From: Flavobacterium sp.
Lineage (GTDB): Bacteria > Bacteroidota > Bacteroidia > Flavobacteriales > Flavobacteriaceae
NCBI RefSeq assembly: GCF_025352015.1
Contig: NZ_JANXUG010000050.1
Location: forward strand, 1-36,845
Reading direction: 5' to 3'
Length of the DNA: 36,845 nt
The notes under the pieces were generated by a model that saw only the letters and a program-made list of their open reading frames with translations, was not told where the DNA came from and did not search any database. How positions within the stretch are numbered: position 1 is the first letter of the stretch; every line of letters starts with the position of its first letter. Positions 1 through 8,080 of this stretch are shown in pieces. The position numbers were made by a program, and so were the translations under genes.

Positions 1-2
1 AC

Positions 3-131
3 TGGTATGCACTCAAATCGATAATAAATGAAAATCAAAGCCCAGTGAACAAAACAATAGCCTTAATAGCTACTTCTTTTACAGCTTGGTATGAATTTAA
101 AGACATAATTAATTTAACATATATAAATTAG
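3..131 (+). CDS. C-terminal end of an unidentified protein (5' truncated by window)
   Basis: One frame is open from the first bases to a TAG at 129-131, giving about 42 residues with a hydrophobic stretch (IALIATSFTAWY) followed by a short polar tail ending LTYIN. The start lies before the window. I do not recognise the family. The reading frame and its position just ahead of the next gene are the only evidence, so it could also be a chance open stretch. Confidence 0.4.
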   Translation, partial: WYALKSIINENQSPVNKTIALIATSFTAWYEFKDIINLTYIN

Positions 132-146
132 ACTAAAGCCATAAAA

Positions 147-724
147 ATGAATAAAACCAGAATAGAAGCTTTTAGCGACGGCGTTTTAGCAATTATCATC
201 ACCATCATGGTTTTAGAATTCAAACTTCCAGAAGGTGCTACTTTTGAGTCCTTAAGGCCTTTGTTGCCAATATTTTTGAGCTATGTTTTAAGTTTTATTT
301 ATATGGGGGTTATTGAAACAATCACCATCATATGATGCATACTGTTAAAGAAGTTGACGTAAAAATTTTATGGGCAAATTTGCATTTGCTATTTTGGTTA
401 TCTCTTATTCCCTTTGCAACCGCATGGATTGGCGAAAACCACTTTGTTGCATTCCCAATGATGTTGTACGGAATTATTTTGTTAATGAATGGAATTGCAT
501 ATTTTATTTTACAAACTTTTATTGTTAATAATAACGGTAAAGAATCAGAATTGGTGTAGGTCATAGGAATTGATATCAAGGGAAAAGGATCTTTGGTGTT
601 GTATGTTTTTGCAATAGTATTTGCTAATTTTTATATCCTAATCTCTGGAGGGATTTATATTTTTGTTGCCTTATTGTGGCTTGTTCCTGATAAACGGATT
701 GAACGTATTTTTAAAGAGAAGTAA
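147..724 (+). pseudogene. Decayed TMEM175-family (DUF1211) potassium channel gene
   Basis: The pieces together read as one TMEM175/DUF1211 protein, a family of K+ channels of the inner membrane. The first piece (147-335) begins with the family hallmark RIEAFSDGVLAI (the FSD motif of TM1) and runs to SFIYMGV. The expected continuation YWNNHHHMMHTV is found one frame over. A single T appears to be missing around 310-311, and the expected TGG after it is TGA (314-316). The second piece continues with ILWANLHLLFWLSLIPFATAWIG, then meets TAG at 557-559. The same frame then stays open through ISGGIYIFVALLWLVPDKRIE to TAA at 722-724. Three independent lesions argue for a pseudogene rather than a sequencing error. 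A functional copy elsewhere is possible. Confidence 0.85.
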
Positions 725-879
725 TTCATTGACAACATAATTTATAACACTCGACTATTACAATTGATAAAAAATAAATTTTATAAAAGTAGTTTTAGTT
801 TTAAATCTTTAAATATTTTATTAGAAAATTATATAAAAAATTTATGAAATTATGTAAAGAATGTGGCATAGTTTTTGTG

Positions 880-887
880 TAATTTCG
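880..887 (+). promoter_or_regulatory. Possible -7 promoter element for the barrel protein gene
   Basis: TAATTTCG is one base from the Bacteroidota TAnnTTTG element and lies 24 bases before the start codon of the outer-membrane protein gene. No clear TTTG -33 box is seen at the usual distance. Confidence 0.3.
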
Positions 888-911
888 TGGAAACTAATTA
901 AAAATTAAACA

Positions 912-1403
912 ATGAAGAAAATTATTTTATTTGCAATTATGCTAATTGGATTAGCATTCACTGCACAGGCTCAAAAAATTTCGAAAAATGCATTAGGACT
1001 TCGACTTGGAGATAACGATGGTTTTGGCGGAGAAGTTTCTTATCAAAGAGGATTGTCTAAAAACAATCGTTTGGAGTTAGATTTGGGTTTTAGAAACAGT
1101 AAAGATGTTAATGCTTTTAAACTTGTAGGTTTGTACCAATGGGTTTGGGATATTGATAAAGGTTTTAATTGGTACGCAGGAGTTGGTGGAGGCGTTGGCA
1201 GTTGGAGTTATGACAAAAATGGTTACTCTGGGAGTGGAACTATCTTACTTGCTGCAGGAGATATAGGTATTGAATATAATTTTCAAGAAGCACCGATTCA
1301 ACTGTCTTTAGATTTTAGACCTGAAATTTATTTTAATTCTGATAAGTATAGAGAGCGTAGTTTTGGTCCTGATATTGGACTTGGAATTCGTTACAGATTT
1401 TAA
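912..1403 (+). CDS. Small outer-membrane beta-barrel protein
   Basis: A 163-residue protein with a clear type I signal peptide (MKKIILFAIMLIGLAFTAQAQ, cleavage near residue 20). The mature part is made of alternating hydrophobic/polar strands rich in Gly, Tyr and Phe. It ends in YRF, the terminal aromatic typical of barrel proteins inserted by the BAM complex. The length fits an eight-stranded barrel of the OmpA/OmpX-like or outer_membrane_beta-barrel superfamily. The specific function cannot be told. It stands alone, preceded by 187 bp of AT-rich non-coding DNA and followed by a strong hairpin terminator. Confidence 0.75.
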   Translation: MKKIILFAIMLIGLAFTAQAQKISKNALGLRLGDNDGFGGEVSYQRGLSKNNRLELDLGFRNSKDVNAFKLVGLYQWVWDIDKGFNWYAGVGGGVGSWSYDKNGYSGSGTILLAAGDIGIEYNFQEAPIQLSLDFRPEIYFNSDKYRERSFGPDIGLGIRYRF

Positions 1404-1421
1404 TAAAAATTAAATACTATA

Positions 1422-1453
1422 AATAATCCTGTCTAACTTTAGACGGGATTATT
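1422..1453. terminator. Bidirectional hairpin terminator between convergent genes
   Basis: AATAATCCTGTCTAA (1422-1436) pairs with TTAGACGGGATTATT (1439-1453) with a single G-T wobble. It lies between the plus-strand barrel gene and the minus-strand lipoprotein gene, whose stop codon overlaps its right edge. The AT-rich flanks give U-rich tracts in both directions. Confidence 0.8.
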
Positions 1454-1878
1454 TATTTGATAACAATAGGTTTCTTCGAGTTGACTTTTACAATTGTGTA
1501 CGGATGTAGAGTTTCATTATCTGCAAAATTAACATCTATATTTTTTTGGGTGTCTTTAATGAATAATTCAATTTGAGTTGGAGTTTCTATCACTTTTTCA
1601 ATCTTTATTTTGTTGTAGCTTTCCTTTGTTGACCCGGCATTCAGAATAATAAAACTGCTATTAGCAATATCGGTAGGTTTTATAATTTTGCGTAAAAATT
1701 TATCTCCCAAAAGCATTTTGATTTCCTTTGGCTCTGTCAGTATTTCGTAAAATTTAATATTAGCTCCACCATCGTTATTTATTGATAACACTTCAAACAA
1801 CGACCTACTTGCTCCGTTTTTATTTGAAGAACAAGAGATTAAAAACAAAAGTATAATTACAGCAATTACTTTTTTCAT
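1453..1878 (-). CDS. Putative lipoprotein with PrcB-like C-terminal region
   Basis: A 141-residue protein with a lipoprotein signal (hydrophobic stretch, lipobox LISC, cysteine at residue 16). The second half (about residues 74-141) has the layout of the PrcB C-terminal domain found beside a Treponema protease complex: FIILNAGS, a pair of strands (IKIEKVIETPTQIELFIKD), then HPYTIVKV and a short PIVIK tail. The usual TGGY motif is replaced by KESY, so membership is uncertain. Its start overlaps the stop of bshA by four bases, so the two are co-transcribed. No role can be assigned; an envelope-bound, bacillithiol-unrelated partner is just as likely. Confidence 0.6.
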   Translation of the reverse strand: MKKVIAVIILLFLISCSSNKNGASRSLFEVLSINNDGGANIKFYEILTEPKEIKMLLGDKFLRKIIKPTDIANSSFIILNAGSTKESYNKIKIEKVIETPTQIELFIKDTQKNIDVNFADNETLHPYTIVKVNSKKPIVIK

Positions 1879-3014
1879 TTTGCTTTACTTTTTAAGAGTG
1901 CTTTATGATACAATTCCTCATAAAGAGGTAATATGTTTTTTATATCAAATTGTTTTGCTGTAATTAGCGCATTTTTTTTAAAGGTAGTTAAAATCACCTC
2001 ATCAGATAAAATTTTTAACGCGTTTTTAGCCATTCCGTCAATATCACCAACATCACTTAAGTATCCCGAAATTCCATCAAAATTGACTTCGGGTAATCCT
2101 CCAGAATTACTGGAAATAACTGGAACACTCCACGCCATAGCTTCTAAAGCTGCTAATCCAAAACTTTCGGTTTGTGATGGTAATAAAAACAAATCCGAAT
2201 ACGATAAAATCTGATCTATTTCATTGCTGTTCCCAAAGAAAATTACTTTGTCCTCAATCCCTAATTCCTGACATAATTGTTCTGCTCTTCTCTTTTCTGA
2301 ACCGTCTCCAACCATCATTAATTTAGCTGGAATTTGTTCCTGAATTTTATAAAAAATCTTGATAATATCAGGAATGCGTTTTACTTTTCGAAAGTTGCTA
2401 ATATGGGTAACGATGCGCTCTTCCTTTTTTGCCATGACGGACCGCTGACATGAAATTAATTTTTCATTCCGGATTTTGTCAAGTTCAATGAAGTTCGGAA
2501 TTACATGAATTTCCTTTTTGATATTGAACAACTTATTGGTTTCATCTTTAAGACTTTGGGAAACCGAAGTCACCACATCCGATTTATTGATGCTAAAAGT
2601 CACCGCAGGTTTGTATACCGGATGATTTCCAACCAAAGTAATATCGGTACCGTGAAGCGTAGTAACCATTGGGATATAAATACCTTCATCTTTTAACATT
2701 TGCTTTGCCATATAACCAGCGTAAGCATGCGGAATGGCGTAATGTACATGCAGCAATTCTATTTTGTAGAGTTTAACCATATCCACTAGTTTGCTTGACA
2801 AGGCTAATTCATAGGGTTGGTAATGAAACAAAGGATATTCGGGAACATTTACCTCATGGTAATGAACTTTAGAATTTAATAACGCTAAACGCACAGGCTG
2901 ACGATAGGTAATAAAATGAATTTCGTGACCTCGATGAGCCAATTCAAGTCCTAATTCGGTGGCTACTACACCACTTCCTCCAAAGGTAGGATAGCATACA
3001 ATGGCTATTTTCAT
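1875..3014 (-). CDS. bshA: N-acetyl-alpha-D-glucosaminyl L-malate synthase (bacillithiol biosynthesis)
   Basis: GT-B glycosyltransferase of family GT4 that joins UDP-GlcNAc and L-malate, the first step of bacillithiol synthesis in the cytoplasm. The N-terminus CYPTFGGSGVVATELG and HFITYRQPVRL is characteristic of BshA rather than of general GT4 enzymes. TLHGTDITLVG (about residues 119-129) and the donor-site pair E283/E291 in TESFGLAALE are present, with GGLPEV following. At 379 residues it has the normal length. The ATG start is preceded by a short perfect hairpin. It is first in a two-gene unit with the overlapping PrcB-like lipoprotein. The presence of bshA implies that the cell uses bacillithiol as its low-molecular-weight thiol; bshB and bshC are not in the window. 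Confidence 0.93.
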   Translation of the reverse strand: MKIAIVCYPTFGGSGVVATELGLELAHRGHEIHFITYRQPVRLALLNSKVHYHEVNVPEYPLFHYQPYELALSSKLVDMVKLYKIELLHVHYAIPHAYAGYMAKQMLKDEGIYIPMVTTLHGTDITLVGNHPVYKPAVTFSINKSDVVTSVSQSLKDETNKLFNIKKEIHVIPNFIELDKIRNEKLISCQRSVMAKKEERIVTHISNFRKVKRIPDIIKIFYKIQEQIPAKLMMVGDGSEKRRAEQLCQELGIEDKVIFFGNSNEIDQILSYSDLFLLPSQTESFGLAALEAMAWSVPVISSNSGGLPEVNFDGISGYLSDVGDIDGMAKNALKILSDEVILTTFKKNALITAKQFDIKNILPLYEELYHKALLKSKAK

Positions 3015-3016
3015 AG

Positions 3017-3031
3017 TGCATTTTTAATGCA
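3017..3031 (-). promoter_or_regulatory. Small hairpin directly upstream of the bshA start codon
   Basis: TGCATTAAAAATGCA on the minus strand forms a perfect 6-bp stem with a 3-base loop and ends two bases before the bshA ATG, where the ribosome must bind. It could lower or gate translation, or be chance in AT-rich DNA. Confidence 0.3.
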
Positions 3032-3032
3032 A

Positions 3033-3040
3033 CGAATTTA
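3033..3040 (-). promoter_or_regulatory. Possible -7 promoter element of bshA
   Basis: TAAATTCG on the minus strand is one base from TAnnTTTG. If active, transcription would begin almost at the hairpin, so the leader would be little more than the hairpin itself. No good -33 TTTG box was found. Confidence 0.35.
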
Positions 3041-3079
3041 AGAAAAATACCAATAGTATAATGTAAAAAAAGTTAAAGA

Positions 3080-6000
3080 TTATTTATCTATAATTGCATC
3101 CTGAATCACTTTTTGAATGTCTTCACGAATATTTTCTTTTGAAAGCATGTTTGGCAAATTAGAATCTGGAAAGGTTCTGTTAGAAAGAAAAATATAGATT
3201 ATTTCGGTTTTTGGATCAGCCCAAGCCATAGTTCCAGTAAAACCAGTGTGCCCAAAACTATCCATAGAAACGCAACCGCAAGTTGGTCCTCCTCCACTTA
3301 ATTGTGGTTTATCAAATCCTAAACCACGCCGATTGCCTTCGGCACAAAACCAACACGTATTGAAATCGTTAAATGTGGCTTCAGAAAAATACTGCTGTCC
3401 TCCATAATTTCCTTTTTGGAGATACATTTGCATCATTTTGGCAACATCCATCGTGTTTGAAAAAATACCTGCATGTCCGCCTACTCCATCTTCCATAGCG
3501 GCTTCCATATCATGAACATACCCTTGCACCGTCGTATGTCGAAAATAGTTGTCGATTTCTGTTGGTGCAATTACGCTTTTATCAAACCTTTTTAACGGAT
3601 TATACAAGGTATTGTTCATCCCAAGTGTTTTAAAAAAATTGTCAGCTGCCAAATCCTCTAACTTTTTCCCAGTAATTTTTTGCAAATATTGTTTCAAAAT
3701 AATAAACGTAAAATCACTGTAACGGTATTCTTTTTTATCAATTAATGGGCTGTTGATGATTTTCTTCATAATAGTATCATGATAATCATCACGCAAAAAC
3801 AAACTATCAGAAACTCTCTTGGTAAATCCTTGGGTAAAAACTTTTTTATAATATTTATCCATAGGCTTTTTGGCTGAATCCAAAGTAGTTTTATAAAACG
3901 GAATCCATGCTTGCATTCTGCCATAATGAGAGAGCAATTCTTTGAATGTCATTTGTTGCTTATTCGATCCTTTGAATATAGGTAACATATCCCCCAAAAG
4001 CGTTTCAAGCGCAACTTTCTTTTGATCATAAATCTGCATTACATTGGGTAATGTAGCAACTATTTTAGTTAACGAAGCTACATCAAACAAGTCAGTATTT
4101 TTTACTTTAACATTGCCTTCGTAAGTTTGTTTACCAAAGGATTTTTGGTATATTACCTTACCTTTTCGAGCCACTAAAATTTGCATTCCTGGAGCCATTT
4201 TACCATCAATGGTTTTTTGTGCAATGGTTTCTATTTGCTTTAATTTTTCAGAATTCATCCCAACATTTTCTGGAATAGAGAAGCCTAAACGATTAAGTTT
4301 TGCGGTTGTCAAACCATCTCCAACTTTAAAAATATCATTGATTGACACGGGCAATTTCCCTTTGGATTCTATAGCTCCAAAAAGTAATTCGGCAGAAACT
4401 AGCTGCGCTATATCTTGATTTTGATATGAAACTATCAATCCTTTAATAGCATCAAAGTTTTGAATTTGCGACAATACATAAGGCTTGGCGAAACAATCTA
4501 AAATAACGTTGTTTTGTTTTCCAACCTTATCAATGATTTGCAATTCAATATCAGTAAACACAGGTACTTTCCACCAAGATTTATCTGACTTGTGATAACC
4601 AATAATTACGGTATTAAAACTTTTTAATTTGATTAATAAAGAATCAACATTGGCATCCGAAATCTCGGTAACTTCTGTATATTTCTTGAGTGTATTTACA
4701 AAGGTATTATTCGTATCATCACCAAGTTTTAAATAAGCAATTTTCTGATTTAAATCTTTTATTGGCAGTATTGCATCAGCGTTTTTTACAACTGTAACTG
4801 CATTTTCGTATAGCTCATATTGCAATTGCTCATTACTATTTGGATTTATATCGTGGTATAAATTTATAGGCTCTACGGATTTGTATTTATTTAGGCCTGC
4901 CTTGAATTTATAATGTAAAATCTTTTTTACTGATTCGGCTAAACGCGTTTCAGAAATTAGGCTGTCTTGATACGCCATACAAATTTTTTCATACGCAAGT
5001 GGAACGTTTTCGGCAAAAAGCAAAATGTCATTTCCGGCAAGAAAAGCCTCTAAATCTATATCGCCAGGTTTTCTGAAATTACTCGCTCCTTTCATATTCA
5101 AAGCATCTGTAAAAATAAGTCCGTCAAAACCCAATTCGTTTTTCAGAATATTGGTTACTACATTATAAGAAATAGAAGTTGGATACCCTTCTCTTGGCTC
5201 TAGACTAGGCACATTCAAATGCGCTACCATTACTGAAACCAAGCCTTCATCAAACATTCTTTTGTAGGGATACAATTCTACTTTTTGTAAGTGATCCAAA
5301 GAAGCATTTACAGTTGGTAACGAAGTATGCGAATCGGTTGCTGTATCACCATGTCCCGGAAAATGTTTTCCAGTTGAAAATAATCCTTGACCTTGTACGC
5401 CATTCATCAAAGCAATAGCATGCTCGGTAACGTTGACTTTATTTTCCCCAAAAGAACGATACCCAATAATTGGGTTTTTAGGATTGGTATTAATATCCAA
5501 AACGGGTGCAAAATTGAAATGAACACCCATCCTTTTACTCTCTTTTGCCATACTAACTCCCACTTTTTCTATCAATTTTAAATCTCTGATAGCGCCCAAT
5601 GTCATATTAAAAGGATAACGAAATGTAGAATCCAAACGCATACTTAATCCCCATTCGGCATCAATGCCAATGAATAATGGAATTTTGGATTTAGACTGAA
5701 AATGATTAGTCAATTTGGCTTGGCGAAAAGGACCGCCTTGAAAAAATATTAAGCCACCAATTTTATTTTCAGTAATTAGTTTGTCGATGTCTGTTTCATG
5801 GGTGGCATCTCTGTTTGAATAAGCCGCAATCATAAATAATTGGCCCACTTTTTCTTCGAAGGAAAGTTGTTTGTAAATACTATCAACCCAATGTGTTTCG
5901 GCAACTGTTTCTGGGAAAAAAATTTTTCTGTTCGATTTCAGTTGTGGAATATAAATTTCTTCATCTTCAGCAATTGCAGCCTTGGTCAAAGTTGTTGTGG

Positions 6001-6085
6001 TAGGCAAAACCTTGGTGGACGAACAATTCGTAACCAAAAACGATACCATCGCCAAAATGCTTATTTTGAACCAAAGACTCTTCAT
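3080..6085 (-). CDS. Lipoprotein fusion of a family 3 glycoside hydrolase and a beta-lactamase-like serine hydrolase
   Basis: A 1001-residue protein with a lipoprotein signal (LVTNCSS, Cys 21). Residues about 60-400 are a NagZ-type GH3 barrel: KHFPGHGDT followed by TDSH gives the Asp251-His253 acid/base dyad, and FTDALNMKG supplies nucleophile Asp327. The middle (about 420-610) resembles the second GH3 domain. Residues about 625-1000 are a beta-lactamase/penicillin-binding-like serine hydrolase: SLTK with Ser671 and Lys674, YSD with Tyr789, and a GHTGFTG near the end in place of the KTG motif. It probably acts on muropeptides or glycans at the outer membrane or in the periplasm: one part removes GlcNAc-type sugars, the other cuts an ester or peptide bond. 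The fusion is seen in other Bacteroidota. A 10-bp gap to the gene upstream suggests co-transcription. Confidence 0.88.
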   Translation of the reverse strand: MKSLWFKISILAMVSFLVTNCSSTKVLPTTTTLTKAAIAEDEEIYIPQLKSNRKIFFPETVAETHWVDSIYKQLSFEEKVGQLFMIAAYSNRDATHETDIDKLITENKIGGLIFFQGGPFRQAKLTNHFQSKSKIPLFIGIDAEWGLSMRLDSTFRYPFNMTLGAIRDLKLIEKVGVSMAKESKRMGVHFNFAPVLDINTNPKNPIIGYRSFGENKVNVTEHAIALMNGVQGQGLFSTGKHFPGHGDTATDSHTSLPTVNASLDHLQKVELYPYKRMFDEGLVSVMVAHLNVPSLEPREGYPTSISYNVVTNILKNELGFDGLIFTDALNMKGASNFRKPGDIDLEAFLAGNDILLFAENVPLAYEKICMAYQDSLISETRLAESVKKILHYKFKAGLNKYKSVEPINLYHDINPNSNEQLQYELYENAVTVVKNADAILPIKDLNQKIAYLKLGDDTNNTFVNTLKKYTEVTEISDANVDSLLIKLKSFNTVIIGYHKSDKSWWKVPVFTDIELQIIDKVGKQNNVILDCFAKPYVLSQIQNFDAIKGLIVSYQNQDIAQLVSAELLFGAIESKGKLPVSINDIFKVGDGLTTAKLNRLGFSIPENVGMNSEKLKQIETIAQKTIDGKMAPGMQILVARKGKVIYQKSFGKQTYEGNVKVKNTDLFDVASLTKIVATLPNVMQIYDQKKVALETLLGDMLPIFKGSNKQQMTFKELLSHYGRMQAWIPFYKTTLDSAKKPMDKYYKKVFTQGFTKRVSDSLFLRDDYHDTIMKKIINSPLIDKKEYRYSDFTFIILKQYLQKITGKKLEDLAADNFFKTLGMNNTLYNPLKRFDKSVIAPTEIDNYFRHTTVQGYVHDMEAAMEDGVGGHAGIFSNTMDVAKMMQMYLQKGNYGGQQYFSEATFNDFNTCWFCAEGNRRGLGFDKPQLSGGGPTCGCVSMDSFGHTGFTGTMAWADPKTEIIYIFLSNRTFPDSNLPNMLSKENIREDIQKVIQDAIIDK

Positions 6086-6095
6086 GTAAAAAGGA

Positions 6096-6578
6096 TTAAA
6101 AGAAACGGCTATGCCAACTTTCTCCAGCAGGAACTTCCCAGTTTTCGTTAAATTCTTCGATGGTATTGACTAAATTATTGAAAACAATAGTATTTTCATT
6201 AACCGCTTTTTCTTTGGCCATTCGTTTAAAATCAAGTAATGATTTATATGCGATGTGCGCTCCGTTTTTGAAAGTTACATTCATTTTATCTAATAAATCG
6301 ACTTGGTATTTTTGTTCCAGATTTTGGACAAAAGCAACAGATGCATCAATAGAACAGCCTGTTACGCTCTGTATTTCTTGATTGACCGCTAAAATTATAA
6401 AACGATTATATTTCAAAAGATAAGATGCTTCTAATCCTGTTCCGTGTGCTGACCAATTTTCAATAAATGGTCGTAACTCTTTTTCGATTTCATCGATTTC
6501 GTCGTCTGAAAATTTTCGGTTAGATTGGTAAATCCATATTTTAGATTCTTCGGGTAAATTATCAAAGGGAACGTACAT
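6096..6578 (-). CDS. Conserved Bacteroidota protein of unknown function (often mislabelled ABC transporter ATPase)
   Basis: A 160-residue soluble, acidic protein with no signal peptide and no membrane segment. I recognise it as a conserved flavobacterial protein commonly annotated as an ABC transporter ATPase. It has no Walker A, Walker B or signature motif, so that label is not supported. Conserved-looking features are the PEESKIWIYQSNR start, FIENWSAHGTGLEASYLLKYNRF, and a final GESWHSRFF. It lies 10 bp upstream of the GH3/serine hydrolase fusion and is probably transcribed with it. The function is unknown. Confidence 0.7.
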   Translation of the reverse strand: MYVPFDNLPEESKIWIYQSNRKFSDDEIDEIEKELRPFIENWSAHGTGLEASYLLKYNRFIILAVNQEIQSVTGCSIDASVAFVQNLEQKYQVDLLDKMNVTFKNGAHIAYKSLLDFKRMAKEKAVNENTIVFNNLVNTIEEFNENWEVPAGESWHSRFF

Positions 6579-6587
6579 AATAATTAT

Positions 6588-6670
6588 GAATTTTTAAATT
6601 ATGAATTATGAGTTTGAATTTTGATAATTGGGGTTGAATTCAAATTATCAATTATTCATTATCAATTGTC
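6588..6670. repeat. AT-rich nested palindromic spacer
   Basis: Between the conserved protein gene and the Fe-S protein gene, TTGATAATT (6621-6629) pairs with AATTATCAA (6643-6651), TTTGAATT pairs with AATTCAAA inside the same stretch, and ATTATCAATT occurs twice in direct orientation. It resembles the low-complexity palindromic spacers common in flavobacterial genomes. It may act as a weak terminator. Confidence 0.45.
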
Positions 6671-6678
6671 AAGTAATA

Positions 6679-7470
6679 TTATAAATCTTGTGCGTTGGCT
6701 ATTAATTCGGCTATGTCCATAACCTTGACATGGGTTTCTTTTTCTTTGGCTTTTACACCGTCTGTCATCATGGTGTTGCAAAATGGACATCCTGCAGCAA
6801 TGATTTCTGGGTTTGTTTCCTGAGCTTCTTCAGTTCTTTCAATATTAATGTCTTTATTACCGTTTTCTGGTTCTTTGAACATTTGTGCTCCACCCGCACC
6901 ACAGCATAATCCGTTGGCTCGTGAGCGTTTCATTTCGACCAATTCGGCATCTAGTTTTTTAATTAAATCTCTTGGCGCTTCATAAATGTTATTGGCTCGA
7001 CCTAAATAGCAGGGGTCATGAAAGGTGATTTTTTTTCCTTTGAATTGTCCACCTTCAATCGTTAATCTTCCCGTATCGAGAAGCGATTTCATGAATTCTG
7101 TATGATGAATTACTTCATATTTTCCGCCTAATTCTGGATATTCGTTTTTTAAAGTATTAAAACAATGCGGACAAGCGGTGACAATTTTTTTAGCTTCATA
7201 CGCATTCAAAACTTCAATGTTCATAAGAGCTTGCATTTGGAACAAAAATTCATTTCCTGCTCTTTTTGCAGGATCACCTGTGCAGCTTTCTTCAGTTCCA
7301 AGTACCGCAAAATCTACTTTAGCACGGTTTAAAATACGAACAAATGCTTTGGTTATTTTCTTTGCCCTGTCGTCAAAACTACCAGCACAACCAACCCAAA
7401 ATAATACTTCGGGTTGCTTTCCTTGAGCCATCATTTCTGCCATGGTTGGCACATTTAATACTTCTGACAT
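6679..7470 (-). CDS. HdrB-like Fe-S binding protein with cysteine-rich CCG domains
   Basis: A 263-residue soluble protein. It holds two copies of the cysteine-rich domain of heterodisulfide reductase subunit B, LutA and GlpC: an N-terminal half with VGCAGS, ESCTGDP and CPHCFNTL, and a C-terminal half with HDPCYLGR, GLCCGAGG and GCPFCNTMM. Such domains bind a [4Fe-4S] cluster and take part in electron transfer. The natural partner is the membrane-anchored dicluster Fe-S protein at 8081-9385, encoded on the same strand with one small gene between. Together they probably form a quinone-linked oxidoreductase module. The electron donor is unknown; in related genomes ETF-type donors have been proposed. 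Confidence 0.85.
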   Translation of the reverse strand: MSEVLNVPTMAEMMAQGKQPEVLFWVGCAGSFDDRAKKITKAFVRILNRAKVDFAVLGTEESCTGDPAKRAGNEFLFQMQALMNIEVLNAYEAKKIVTACPHCFNTLKNEYPELGGKYEVIHHTEFMKSLLDTGRLTIEGGQFKGKKITFHDPCYLGRANNIYEAPRDLIKKLDAELVEMKRSRANGLCCGAGGAQMFKEPENGNKDINIERTEEAQETNPEIIAAGCPFCNTMMTDGVKAKEKETHVKVMDIAELIANAQDL

Positions 7471-7484
7471 ATTTGTTAATTTGG

Positions 7485-7553
7485 TTATGTGGTTATTTGA
7501 TTATTTGTTAATTCGGCTATTTCAAATAACCAAATCCACAAATAACCGAATTA
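7485..7553. repeat. Imperfect palindromic spacer
   Basis: TAATTTGGTTATGTGG with GTTATTTG-type units on the left is mirrored by CAAATAACC, CACAAATAACC and GAATTA on the right. The whole 70-bp gap between two minus-strand genes can fold on itself with a few bulges. It has the look of a repetitive extragenic palindrome and could end transcription from the HAD-like gene. Confidence 0.45.
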
Positions 7554-7554
7554 C

Positions 7555-8001
7555 CTATTCGTGGTGTTCATCATCAAATACCTCGATGGTGACTTCTTTT
7601 TCTATTAAATCGGTAAATTTTCCTCTGTAACGAGTGGCTTTTACCAAGTGATTATCTATCCAGTGGTAATTGCCTCCTCGTGGTTTTCCGAAAAGTATTC
7701 CGTGGTATTTGAAGCCAAATTTTTTTAACCAAATTTCGGTATATTCTCGGTGTGCTTCTGTTCGTGATGTGAAGAAAAATATAATATGGCCTTCATCATA
7801 CCACTTGTTCAAAGTTATTAAAGCATCATGATAAACCTCTGCGGTCAACATTCGCTCTGGTTCTTCGTTTGGAATATCGTCACAAACCGTTCCGTCTATA
7901 TCGATTAAATAATTCTTAATTCCTTCTGGTAAAATGGGACTTAACTGTTGTCCGTTTTCTGTGATGCTTTGCAGTTTTTTGTCAATGTCTTCCGCTTTCA
8001 T
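7555..8001 (-). CDS. Small HAD-like hydrolase
   Basis: A 148-residue soluble protein. HAD motif I is DIDGT (Asp34, Asp36), motif II is FTSR (Thr78/Ser79), Lys106 in GKPRGG fits motif III, and WIDNHL (Asp116) fits motif IV with only one acidic residue. There is little room for a cap domain, so the substrate may be large or a simple phosphate ester. Related flavobacterial proteins are sometimes labelled phosphoheptose isomerase, which these motifs do not support. It is inserted between the two halves of the Fe-S electron-transfer module. A link with that module is only suggested by position. Confidence 0.75.
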   Translation of the reverse strand: MKAEDIDKKLQSITENGQQLSPILPEGIKNYLIDIDGTVCDDIPNEEPERMLTAEVYHDALITLNKWYDEGHIIFFFTSRTEAHREYTEIWLKKFGFKYHGILFGKPRGGNYHWIDNHLVKATRYRGKFTDLIEKEVTIEVFDDEHHE

Positions 8002-8080
8002 TTTTTTAAAATTTTATTATTTCACATTCATTAGACAAATTCCCAAGTCTCACGTTTATGGCAATTTGATTTTTATTAAA

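Noticed and set aside
6096..6578. ABC transporter ATPase
   Set aside because: No Walker A, Walker B or signature motif is present in the 160 residues.
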